Shown here one piece after another: positions 1 to 5,723 of a DNA stretch of 5,846 bases (its first letter is position 1; every line of letters starts with the position of its first letter). The stretch spans positions 1 to 5,846 of the forward strand of contig CATILC010000172.1 of NCBI GenBank assembly GCA_949516455.1, given 5' to 3'. The notes beneath the pieces were generated by a model that searched no databases, had not been told where the DNA came from, and worked only from the letters and a program-made list of their open reading frames with translations. Position numbers and translations under genes: made by a program. This DNA is from Flavobacteriia bacterium (GTDB lineage Bacteria; Bacteroidota; Bacteroidia; Flavobacteriales; Schleiferiaceae).

Positions 1-612
1 GAATGGAGGGGTGCCACTCATTGGAATGTCGGATCGTGGACTGCAGGCAGCACAGCAGACGATCTGTACTTCATAGATTCCTTGATCGGCCAGGTTTCGG
101 CCCATTACAACATCGATCCAGATCGGATATACGCCTGTGGTTATTCCAATGGCGGATTCTTTAGCCAAGAACTGGCCTGCCAGCTCAGCCATAAAATAGC
201 AGCTATTGGTTCGGTAGCGGCCAATATGAGTGTCGAAACGCTGGGGAATTGCAACCCCACGCGCCCGATTCCGGTGGTGACCATCAGCGGGACGATGGAT
301 GAGATCGTGAAATACGATGGCTCGGAGCCGGCGGGAACGATCTCCCACAGACAAACGCTGGATCATTGGATCGCACACAACCATGTGGATACGGTGCCGG
401 CCTTGACCAATGTGCCCAACACGAACACTTCCGACGGAAGCTCAGTGGTTTTGTATCACTATGTGAATGGAGAAGACAAGGTTGAAATAGAACATTACAA
501 AGTCGTTGGCGGAGGGCACGGCTGGCCAAGTAAATTCGGGAATATGGACATGGACGCCAATTCTGTTATTTGGAATTTTGTCTCGCAGTTCGATCGCAAC
601 GGAAAGTTGTAG
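1..612 (+). CDS. PHB depolymerase/feruloyl esterase family alpha/beta hydrolase (5' end missing)
   Basis: The frame is open from base 1, so the gene starts upstream; the TTG at 82 is internal and not a start. The 203 visible residues carry the family's core. The nucleophile elbow GYSNGG has Ser at visible residue 49 (bases 145-147). A turn SGTMDEIVKYDG matches the usual HGTxDxxVPYxG and supplies Asp100. GGGHGWP supplies the catalytic His173. The segment DDLYFIDSLI before NIDPDRIY is also typical of the LpqC/COG3509-like group, which hydrolyses polyester or feruloyl/acetyl ester bonds. Family members are usually around 280-320 residues, so roughly the first 80-110, including any signal peptide and the oxyanion-hole region, lie outside. 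The protein stops straight after the hydrolase fold (…RNGKL) with no T9SS sorting domain, unlike the two secreted proteins nearby. The fold and triad are clear; the substrate (polyhydroxyalkanoate, feruloylated or acetylated polysaccharide) is not decidable. Confidence 0.88.
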   Translation, partial: EWRGATHWNVGSWTAGSTADDLYFIDSLIGQVSAHYNIDPDRIYACGYSNGGFFSQELACQLSHKIAAIGSVAANMSVETLGNCNPTRPIPVVTISGTMDEIVKYDGSEPAGTISHRQTLDHWIAHNHVDTVPALTNVPNTNTSDGSSVVLYHYVNGEDKVEIEHYKVVGGGHGWPSKFGNMDMDANSVIWNFVSQFDRNGKL

Positions 613-665
613 ACCTTTCTCATAGACCGAAAAAAGAACATCCCTTGTTGGGGCTTTGGTATTTC

Positions 666-696
666 AATGGCTCCATTCGGTGCGCATATTTTTTTT
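666..696 (+). terminator. weak terminator candidate after the hydrolase gene
   Basis: A perfect inverted repeat AATGGCTCCATT (666-677) can fold only as a 4-bp AT-rich stem with a 4-base loop. A run of eight T (689-696) follows 11 bases later. It lies between the convergent ends of the hydrolase gene and the DoxX-like gene, where a terminator is expected. The stem is short and not adjacent to the T run, so this is only a candidate. Confidence 0.2.
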
Positions 697-743
697 GATT
701 GAATCTAAAAGTGTATCAAAACAAAAAGGCTCAGTATTCCGAT

Positions 744-1088
744 TCAAAAAGCATCCAGCGAATTGTAAAAAATGATGAGGTTGAGCAAGGCGTAGGAAAG
801 AGCGGGCAGCATTTTATACACGGGTTCTTTGAGTTTGAACCGCACAGAAACTGCGGTCAGCATCATGCACATCAGCAGAAAAGAAGCCAATGAAAGCATG
901 AACGGAAGGACCAGCCCAAGGAGTAAGCCAAGCCCGCCAAGAATCTGACAACTGCCCAATAGAATTCTTTGGCTTGCGTAGCCCCAGCGTTCATATTCAG
1001 AGATCATTCTCTTGGAAAAAAAGGAATTTATTCCATAACCGACGAACGAGAGCGCAGAGAACAAGAGGATGGCGAGGTCTATCTCCAT
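744..1088 (-). CDS. DoxX-like family membrane protein (second of a pair)
   Basis: This is a 114-residue, very hydrophobic protein with about four membrane segments (residues near 4-24, 40-60, 62-82 and 94-110). The arrangement is that of small DoxX-like proteins: a charged loop with WGY before helix 2, an RxLxGxxxI start to helix 2, and a short KxxxPxxKxLP loop before helix 4. Length matches the family (about 110-130). It starts at an ATG only 8 bases after the stop of the upstream gene, so the two are probably one transcript. They are paralogues: an ungapped alignment keeps R41, L43, G45, I49, L55, L57, G58, A68, A79, K85, P89, K92, L94 and P95. The molecular role of this family in bacteria is poorly defined; no substrate or cofactor can be read from the sequence. 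Inner-membrane location is inferred from the helices. Confidence 0.8.
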   Translation of the reverse strand: MEIDLAILLFSALSFVGYGINSFFSKRMISEYERWGYASQRILLGSCQILGGLGLLLGLVLPFMLSLASFLLMCMMLTAVSVRFKLKEPVYKMLPALSYALLNLIIFYNSLDAF

Positions 1089-1096
1089 CTCTTCGG

Positions 1097-1441
1097 TCAG
1101 GTTAGACCGTGGTGGTGAGCTGCTATGAATAAAGACAGCAACAGTAAAAAAGCCGAAGGCAAATATTTTTTAAGCGGGTTCCTGACCTTAACATGAAACC
1201 CCTGTGCACAGACCATCAAGAAGGCCATCCCTAAAGCGGCTGCGACTACAGGTACTTCATATCGAATGCCCAAAACCAAAATTGTGGCCAGTGCTATTTT
1301 GGAGGCGCCCACCAAGTTTCTGGTCAGGTCGGACAGACCATATTGCTTGAACTCCCGGACGATGTTATCGAACCGGAACACCCAAACGATGATGATGGAT
1401 ACTGCGATGACGAGTTGGGCAAGGCTAGATAGTTGTTCCAT
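1097..1441 (-). CDS. DoxX-like family membrane protein (first of a pair)
   Basis: This 114-residue protein has the same length and four-helix plan as its downstream neighbour. Membrane segments lie near residues 6-22, 41-59, 63-82 and 94-108. The family-type loop FKQYG and R41-x-L-x-G45 precede helix 2, and K85-x-x-x-P89-x-x-K92-x-L-P opens helix 4. The C-terminus ends in a short histidine cluster (H109-H111) that the paralogue lacks. ATG at 1441 is chosen because helix 1 begins directly after it. No Bacteroidota-type promoter (TAnnTTTG on this strand) was found in the upstream gap. The pair is same-strand with an 8-base gap, so joint expression and possibly a heteromeric complex are plausible, but that is inference. 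DoxX-like assignment is fairly secure; the function is unknown. Confidence 0.77.
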   Translation of the reverse strand: MEQLSSLAQLVIAVSIIIVWVFRFDNIVREFKQYGLSDLTRNLVGASKIALATILVLGIRYEVPVVAAALGMAFLMVCAQGFHVKVRNPLKKYLPSAFLLLLSLFIAAHHHGLT

Positions 1442-1550
1442 TCTGCTGATTTTGAATGTATCTGAGAAAAGATCCTGCTAAAAGAATGCCGATGCCCAAC
1501 CAAGAGGGGGCGGCATCCGTCCTCAGAACGATCACGACCATAATGTACTG

Positions 1551-1572
1551 AAAAGAAAGGGAGCGCCGCTCC
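1551..1572 (-). terminator. hairpin plus U-rich tail, terminator- or attenuator-like
   Basis: GGAGCGCCGCTCC (1560-1572) forms a perfect 5-bp GC-rich stem with a 3-base loop. Read on the - strand, the stem is followed by CTTTCTTTT, the order expected of an intrinsic terminator. It sits about 110 bases upstream of the first DoxX-like start on the same strand, with no - strand gene clearly before it. It could therefore attenuate the DoxX-like transcript, end antisense transcription, or be chance. Confidence 0.25.
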
Positions 1573-1730
1573 GCTGATTTAAGTGTGCACGGAGCAAAAG
1601 CCTGATCACACATCTTCTTGCGCACCTTTAAGCATCTGCTTTTAAGAACAGTCAGAAGGGGTCAAAAAGCCAGATGTGAAAGCACCTGCCTTGTTAAGTT
1701 TCGATTTCAGAACAAAATGCACAGCCCAAC

Positions 1731-1759
1731 TTTCCCTGAAACACAATCCCATACCTTTG
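1731..1759 (+). promoter_or_regulatory. candidate Bacteroidota-type promoter for the two-domain cargo gene
   Basis: TACCTTTG (1752-1759) fully matches the Bacteroidota -7 consensus TAnnTTTG. The matching -33 element is poor: TTTC at 1731-1734, with a 17-base spacer, against the usual TTTG. The predicted transcript would have a leader of roughly 80 bases before the ATG at 1847. With only one good box, a chance match is quite possible. Confidence 0.35.
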
Positions 1760-1846
1760 AAGCGAAAGCACCGAACAAAAGAAAATGTGTTTTCGAGCCT
1801 TGAGCAGTAGCTGATCAGGCATGACCAAATAAATCACACATTTCCT

Positions 1847-3103
1847 ATGAAACGCTTTCTATCCGCCCTGTTGATCGTGGGCTCAACCTCAGCCTGGTCT
1901 CAAAGCCTTCCTTTTGATTTTGAATCTGCCACCTCGGGCATGGCAGGTTACGACAACGCCTCTTTCACCATCGTCAACAACCCAAGTACCACTGGGAACA
2001 GCAGCTCCAAAGTGGCCGAAATCGTCAAAACCACAGCAGGCGATCTCTGGGCAGGAGGCAAGATCACAAACGTTTCTTCGTTGGACTTTTCGTCGGCTTC
2101 TTCGAGTGTGCTTTCCATGAAAGTCTACACCACAGAGCCTGTGGGCACGGTCATCAAAGTCAAGCTTGAAAACCCCTACACCAGCGAGGTGGATGCCGTG
2201 ACGGAAGTGAGCGGCGCTTGGCATACACTCACCTTTGACTTCGGCATCCCATTGCCATCGGGCAGCGCAGATCTTGTGATCATGCCACAGCCCTTTACGG
2301 CCGGAGGGGGCAACACATTTTATGTGGACGACATTCAGCAAGTGCCTGGAACTGTTTTGCCGCAAAGAGCAGGTTTGCCGATCACATTTGAATCGGGCAC
2401 CACCACCGGTCATTTCTTCAGTTTTGAAAGTGCGACCATGGAAGTCGTCGCCAATTCAAAATTGGATGCGACCAATAGCAGCCAGACGGTAGGTAAGATC
2501 GTTCGTTATCTGGGTGCTCCTTATGGCGGGAGTGTCATCACTTTTGCCAACAACATCGACTTTGCGAATCACCCTCAGATCACCATGAAAGTTTGGACCT
2601 CGGCGCCTGTTGGGACAGATGTCACCTTGAAGGCGGAGAAGCCTTTTTGGGGAGAGGAGCGCAGCGTACAGACGACCAAAACGGAGGAGTGGGAGCTGCT
2701 GACCTTCGACTTTACCAATGCGCCAACGGACATGCCGAGTTTGGTATTGATGTTTGACTTTGTCACTGGCAGCTCGAATGTGGGTGATGGCACCGCGACT
2801 TCGACCTTTTTCTTCGATGAAATAAAGTTTGCCAACGTACCTCTGGGTGCAGATGAAATTGGAGAGCTGGGGCAAATGGACGTCTATCCCAACCCGGCCT
2901 CAGATCGTTGGACCCTAAGCTTAAATGATGGTCAAATTTTCCAGGTGCAGATCGTCAATATGGAGGGACGCGTGGTAGAGGTGATCGAAGGAGAGGGCGC
3001 ACGTGCGCTCAAGATCGATGCGACAACATTTGCTTCCGGGGTCTATACCGCCAAGATCAATACCTCGCGCGGACAAGATGTTGTTCGCTTGGTCAAGCAT
3101 TGA
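1847..3103 (+). CDS. secreted two-domain carbohydrate-binding-like protein with T9SS sorting domain
   Basis: This is a 418-residue exported protein. A Sec signal peptide spans residues 1-18 (MKRF, hydrophobic core, cleavage near AWS|Q). Two related beta-sandwich domains follow at about 21-166 and 177-328. Each opens with LPhxFES/T, has a central MKVxTxxPVGTxhxhKhExP strand pair, then W/LTFDF, and closes with FYhDDI/FFFDEI. This pattern is common in Bacteroidota surface proteins and resembles jelly-roll modules found beside glycoside hydrolases such as laminarinases, so glycan binding is likely but not shown. A T9SS type A sorting domain ends the protein (from about 344, VYPNPASD, to the RLVKH end). 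No catalytic domain is present, so it probably acts as a binding or scaffold protein on the outer surface. ATG at 1847 is set by the signal peptide; the leader is A-rich with no Shine-Dalgarno sequence. It converges on the CotH-type gene, with 57 bases between the stops. Confidence 0.87.
   Translation: MKRFLSALLIVGSTSAWSQSLPFDFESATSGMAGYDNASFTIVNNPSTTGNSSSKVAEIVKTTAGDLWAGGKITNVSSLDFSSASSSVLSMKVYTTEPVGTVIKVKLENPYTSEVDAVTEVSGAWHTLTFDFGIPLPSGSADLVIMPQPFTAGGGNTFYVDDIQQVPGTVLPQRAGLPITFESGTTTGHFFSFESATMEVVANSKLDATNSSQTVGKIVRYLGAPYGGSVITFANNIDFANHPQITMKVWTSAPVGTDVTLKAEKPFWGEERSVQTTKTEEWELLTFDFTNAPTDMPSLVLMFDFVTGSSNVGDGTATSTFFFDEIKFANVPLGADEIGELGQMDVYPNPASDRWTLSLNDGQIFQVQIVNMEGRVVEVIEGEGARALKIDATTFASGVYTAKINTSRGQDVVRLVKH
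1907..2344 (+). repeat. first copy of a duplicated beta-sandwich domain
   Basis: This encodes residues 21-166 of the two-domain cargo protein. It shares with the second copy the FES opening, the MKVYTTEPVGT strand (MKVWTSAPVGT in copy 2), LTFDF, and the acidic closing motif (FYVDDI against FFFDEI). The copies are clearly related as protein but well diverged, so the duplication is old. Confidence 0.75.
2375..2830 (+). repeat. second copy of a duplicated beta-sandwich domain
   Basis: This encodes residues 177-328. It begins LPITFESG, contains MKVWTSAPVGT and LTFDF, and closes FFFDEIKF. It fits the common Bacteroidota form of this module better than copy 1 (for example the VGKIVR segment and the GGSVITF strand). 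An 10-residue linker (PGTVLPQRAG, 167-176) joins the two copies. Confidence 0.75.
2876..3100 (+). other. T9SS type A C-terminal sorting domain of the two-domain protein
   Basis: Residues 344-418 show the sorting-domain layout: a VYPNPASD opening, a VQIVNMEGRVV strand, a LKIDATTFASGVYTAKI core and a basic end RLVKH. In known T9SS systems this domain directs passage across the outer membrane and is then removed by the PorU sortase during surface attachment. None of the T9SS machinery is in the window. Confidence 0.87.
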
Positions 3104-3160
3104 TCTAAGGTAGCCGATACGGCACTGGGTATTCGCAGCTCAGCCCTTGCAGGTCCATTG

Positions 3161-5332
3161 TCAATGAACCAGCAGGATCTTTCTAGTTTGTTGTCCCTGT
3201 TTGCTGCTCAGAATGCAGGAATACAAGCCATTGGGAAGGGCGCTCAGGTCCAAAGCGACTTTGTTTTTTCCGCTGCTGAAGTGCTCTGCCCAAACCTGCG
3301 TCCCATTCGATGAATAGACGGCAGCATAGAGGATGGGGTCAGAACTTTTTATGGTGAAAACACCAGTACTCGGATTGGGATGGATATTCAGTGGACTGCC
3401 TATGTTTCGATCAGTTGTGCTGAGGTTGCAAGGGGCGCCGATCATGTTGGAGTCGAGCCAGTCCATTCTATTCATCAGCCAGTCTTCGACAAGTTGTACA
3501 TCTCCGCCGTAGGTCGAAGCAACGTACTTGACGGATGCGGGATTGTATCCACCGATCAACGGCCAGCGGGCATGGTTGCGGCCGGCAATGGGTGAAAGCA
3601 GGTTCTTGTTTGCATGGATGAAATCGATCAGGCTGTCCCGGTGCCATACCGAGGAGGTCAATTCTTTCCATCTGCAGTTCACCGCATCGGCAAACTGAGG
3701 AGTGGCTTTGAGCTTCGCCCACCAGGCCGGATTGGTTGCAGAACACCAGTTCCCGTCGGCCATGTATCCATACGGCAGATAACCTTCACAATAGTCAACA
3801 AGGCCGAAGGCGAAGTTGAAGTCCCAAACGGGCCCCGCGTATATCTTGCCTCCATTGCTGTCTTTTTTCTTGTGGTAGTAGGCGCTTGCCCTGTAGGCAT
3901 CGATGTTCTTACTCACCTCCATCATCAGGAAATAATCGACAAATGAGGCCATGTCCAGGTATTCATACCAGTACTTTCCCTTGTACGGAGCAGAGGTGTT
4001 CTGCATCGAGTGTTCCCAGTCGTCCACATAGGCCTGGATGTACTGTTCCTGCTCCGCCGCTATGTTCTTCCTTTTGGGATAGGTGTAGGTGTAGGGGATC
4101 AGCGTGGTGTCCCATAGCATACTGAAGCTGGACCGCCAGTCCACGGGTTCCCAGTCCGTTTTGAAAATGTATCCACCGGTCAGGTCGTCCCCCGAGATCT
4201 CGTCTGGGTTGAGCTTGGCAATGTTCACCCGATCCGGACCGCGCTTGATCTTTTCCATCAGCACATACAGTCCTTCATAATCGCCATTCACAAACAGCTC
4301 CACATAACGCGTTCTGGACGCATAGTTCCCCTGCTCATTGGCCATATGCATGGCAAGCACATTGCGCATGAACGATCGGTCGCCATAGGGTCCGTGAAGC
4401 ACCCAATCTTCTTCTTCTGCCAATCCGAGCGGTGACACGTCCGTGTCTTCCCAATTACTGTCCTTGGTCTCTATGGCGTAGCCATTCTTAGGATAGACGA
4501 ATTGAGAAAAGCGGCCCCGCTTTTCGATCGAAATGTTTGTTTTCAGTTCTTGAGCCGGTCCATAGGAAGCGTGTTGTCCGGACGAATCGTTCCAAACAAT
4601 TTCCATTTCCCCGCGGATGGACGGACTGTCCACGATGTCCTCTTCCCACGTATTGATCCGCATGATTGCCACAGGGCTTTCAAAGCTTTGGTAATTGAAC
4701 CAGACCGCAGGACTTTGATGCGTCTGTGCAGCGGTCTTCATTCCGCAGTGCAGCCAGTAGCGAGCGCTCATATCGGAGCTGCCGGACCCGTTGGTGTTCA
4801 GGGTATGGACGGCCAGTACGTTCAGTCCATACTGTAGCAGATTCTTCCAAATGCCTTCATCCACAACATAGGTCACAGGGTCACCCCCTTGCTTCATCTT
4901 GGCTTCCCGCCATTGGGCGGGAGAATGATCGAAGGGCGGATCGAGTGCATCCACATTTGCCCGTGCGATCTCCACGCCGTTCAGGTAGGCCACGAATCCG
5001 TCGTCGTAGTCCGCATGGAAAACGAGCGCCTCCATATCAGACAGCGCGTAGGCAGAAAAAGATCGCCTCATGTACAAAGAGGCACAATTGGCAATAGTGG
5101 TCTGGTCGTCACCATCGCCGTAGCCAATTCCTCCCGGTCCGGATGGCCAGTTGGCATCATTGAATGAAGGGCTGTTCCATTGGGCGGGCGGTTCGCTGTT
5201 GCCTATGAAGTATCGCCAGTTATCGCTTTCATGAACCAGATTCTCCCAATGGTCGATCTGTGCATATACCTGAACACCGTGAAAAATGCCAAGGAACACA
5301 AAGAGCAATTTGAAAAAGAGCTTCCAAGCCAT
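3161..5332 (-). CDS. secreted CotH kinase-fold protein with T9SS sorting domain
   Basis: This is a 723-residue exported protein. The ATG at 5332 is chosen because it opens a clean signal peptide (MAWKLFFKLL…, cleavage near VYA|Q at 24). The frame stays open back to an ATG at 5578, but those 82 extra residues would bury the signal. Residues about 38-198 form a beta-sandwich, galactose-binding-like domain (NWRYFIG, DGFVAYLNGVEIAR). Residues about 215-625 are the CotH domain: IEKRGRFSQ (269-277), EEDWVLHGPYGDRSFMRN (307-324), YVELFVNGDYEGLYVLMEKIKR (343-364), GGYIFKTD, SKNIDAYR (474-481) and GPVWDFNFAFG (500-510). Spore-coat CotH is an atypical protein kinase; by analogy Asp478 and Asp504 are the likely catalytic/metal residues and Lys361 a nucleotide-binding candidate. 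The C-terminus (648-723, IHPNPSTG … KILLVH) is a type A sorting domain. Surface or extracellular location follows; kinase activity and substrate are unproven. It is divergent from the genes to its right and convergent with the two-domain protein. Confidence 0.88.
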   Translation of the reverse strand: MAWKLFFKLLFVFLGIFHGVQVYAQIDHWENLVHESDNWRYFIGNSEPPAQWNSPSFNDANWPSGPGGIGYGDGDDQTTIANCASLYMRRSFSAYALSDMEALVFHADYDDGFVAYLNGVEIARANVDALDPPFDHSPAQWREAKMKQGGDPVTYVVDEGIWKNLLQYGLNVLAVHTLNTNGSGSSDMSARYWLHCGMKTAAQTHQSPAVWFNYQSFESPVAIMRINTWEEDIVDSPSIRGEMEIVWNDSSGQHASYGPAQELKTNISIEKRGRFSQFVYPKNGYAIETKDSNWEDTDVSPLGLAEEEDWVLHGPYGDRSFMRNVLAMHMANEQGNYASRTRYVELFVNGDYEGLYVLMEKIKRGPDRVNIAKLNPDEISGDDLTGGYIFKTDWEPVDWRSSFSMLWDTTLIPYTYTYPKRKNIAAEQEQYIQAYVDDWEHSMQNTSAPYKGKYWYEYLDMASFVDYFLMMEVSKNIDAYRASAYYHKKKDSNGGKIYAGPVWDFNFAFGLVDYCEGYLPYGYMADGNWCSATNPAWWAKLKATPQFADAVNCRWKELTSSVWHRDSLIDFIHANKNLLSPIAGRNHARWPLIGGYNPASVKYVASTYGGDVQLVEDWLMNRMDWLDSNMIGAPCNLSTTDRNIGSPLNIHPNPSTGVFTIKSSDPILYAAVYSSNGTQVWAEHFSSGKNKVALDLSALPNGLYSCILSSKQGQQTRKILLVH
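3164..3391 (-). other. T9SS type A C-terminal sorting domain of the CotH protein
   Basis: The last 76 residues read LNIHPNPSTGVFTIKSS, then a YAAVYSSNGTQVW strand, LDLSALPNGLYSCIL and the terminal RKILLVH. This is the standard PNP…G.Y/F…K.h layout. It shares only the family pattern with the sorting domain of the neighbouring cargo gene, so it was not copied from it recently. Confidence 0.88.
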
Positions 5333-5356
5333 GGCAATTTTTCGGGCGGAGAAATA

Positions 5357-5380
5357 GGCCCATTGAAAAGGCCCAATTGA
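5357..5380. repeat. short near-direct repeat just upstream of the CotH start
   Basis: GGCCCATTGA (5357-5366) recurs as GGCCCAATTGA (5370-5380), 13 bases apart, 24-48 bases upstream of the CotH ATG on the - strand. The spacing is a little over one helical turn and could suit a regulator site in the leader or promoter. With two short copies this may be chance. The rest of the 253-base divergent gap (5333-5585) shows no gene and no full TAnnTTTG promoter on either strand; AATTTTTG at 5468-5475 (+) is one base off. Confidence 0.2.
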
Positions 5381-5585
5381 CGGGCTGCTTTTTCCCGATG
5401 CAGTGTGGAATGGATGCTGGGTCATCTCCTGCAAGATAGGACGTGGATGAAGGGAAAGAAATTCGGTAATTTTTGAGTGCATCGATGAACCGCATTTTAA
5501 CGATTCAAAGAAGCGCATAAACGATCTCCAAAGTGCCGATGTACCTATCTTCAGGATCCGGAAACAAAAGAGAAGCAAAAAAACA

Positions 5586-5723
5586 ATGCGGTTGACGGCT
5601 CTGGATCTTTTGGCGAAAACGCACAGGTTCTTGATCTACGCCAGTGCCATTGTGGCCATTGGGTTTTTGTTCTTTCTCCTGGTCTTCTTTCCCTTGGCGT
5701 CTTTTTACTTGTCTACCAGATGA
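5586..5723 (+). CDS. small single-pass membrane protein, 45 residues, overlapping the next gene
   Basis: The ATG at 5586 opens 45 codons ending in TGA at 5721-5723. The stop shares the ATGA junction with the start of the Rossmann-fold gene, the usual sign of translational coupling. The product has a charged, amphipathic start (MRLTALDLLAKTHR), then one long hydrophobic stretch at about 16-40 rich in Phe, Leu and Val, and a short YLSTR tail. This suggests an inner-membrane microprotein with little outside the bilayer. The leader is very A-rich with a purine stretch (AGAGAAG, ending 11 bases before the ATG) that may serve as ribosome binding site. The frame is open further upstream to 5451 but has no start codon there. 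I do not recognise a family. The overlap and single clean helix argue for a gene; its short length leaves chance open. Confidence 0.5.
   Translation: MRLTALDLLAKTHRFLIYASAIVAIGFLFFLLVFFPLASFYLSTR

Larger units (their letters stand above)
1442..1846. other. 405-base gap between divergent genes, no convincing gene
   Basis: This stretch separates the - strand DoxX-like pair from the + strand cargo gene and should hold both promoters. Short open frames exist on each strand (66 codons at 1425-1625 -, 61 codons at 1618-1803 +). The + strand one is rich in Arg, Lys, Cys and His with no recognisable motif, and I do not call either a gene. Visible signals are a GC-rich hairpin (1560-1572) and one -7-like element (1752-1759), listed separately. 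No tRNA or repeat array was seen. Confidence 0.6.

Noticed and set aside
82..84. TTG considered as the hydrolase start.
   Set aside because: The frame is open to base 1 and the residues before it match the family (WNVGSW, then ADDLYFIDS), so the gene is cut by the window edge.
613..743. CCC-TTGTT-GGG hairpin near 631-645 as a terminator of the hydrolase gene.
   Set aside because: The stem has only 3-4 pairs and no proper T run directly after it.
1425..1625. 66-codon - strand ORF overlapping the first DoxX-like start by 17 bases, with one hydrophobic stretch (WLGIGILLAGSFLRYI).
   Set aside because: The N-terminal half is compositionally odd, the ORF contains the terminator-like hairpin, and no family pattern is visible. 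A real microprotein is possible but unsupported.
1618..1803. 61-codon + strand ORF upstream of the two-domain cargo gene.
   Set aside because: Arg/Lys/Cys/His-rich composition with no hydrophobic core or motif, lying in the probable promoter region.
1889..2413. 174-codon - strand ORF antisense to the two-domain cargo gene.
   Set aside because: Its composition (rich in Cys, His, Arg, Gly) is typical of a reverse-frame shadow, and the + strand gene has clear domains and motifs.
2456..2875. 139-codon - strand ORF antisense to the second beta-sandwich domain.
   Set aside because: Shadow of a well-supported coding frame; no recognisable protein features.
3113..3123. Small inverted repeat GCCG-ATA-CGGC between the convergent stops, considered as a bidirectional terminator.
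   Set aside because: Only a 4-bp stem with a 3-base loop and no T run on either strand.
4502..5097. Overlapping + strand ORFs antisense to the CotH gene.
   Set aside because: Arg/Ser/Pro-rich translations without motifs, lying opposite a gene with continuous family motifs.
5381..5397. CGGG…CCCG inverted repeat in the CotH leader.
   Set aside because: A 4-bp stem with a 9-base loop is expected by chance.
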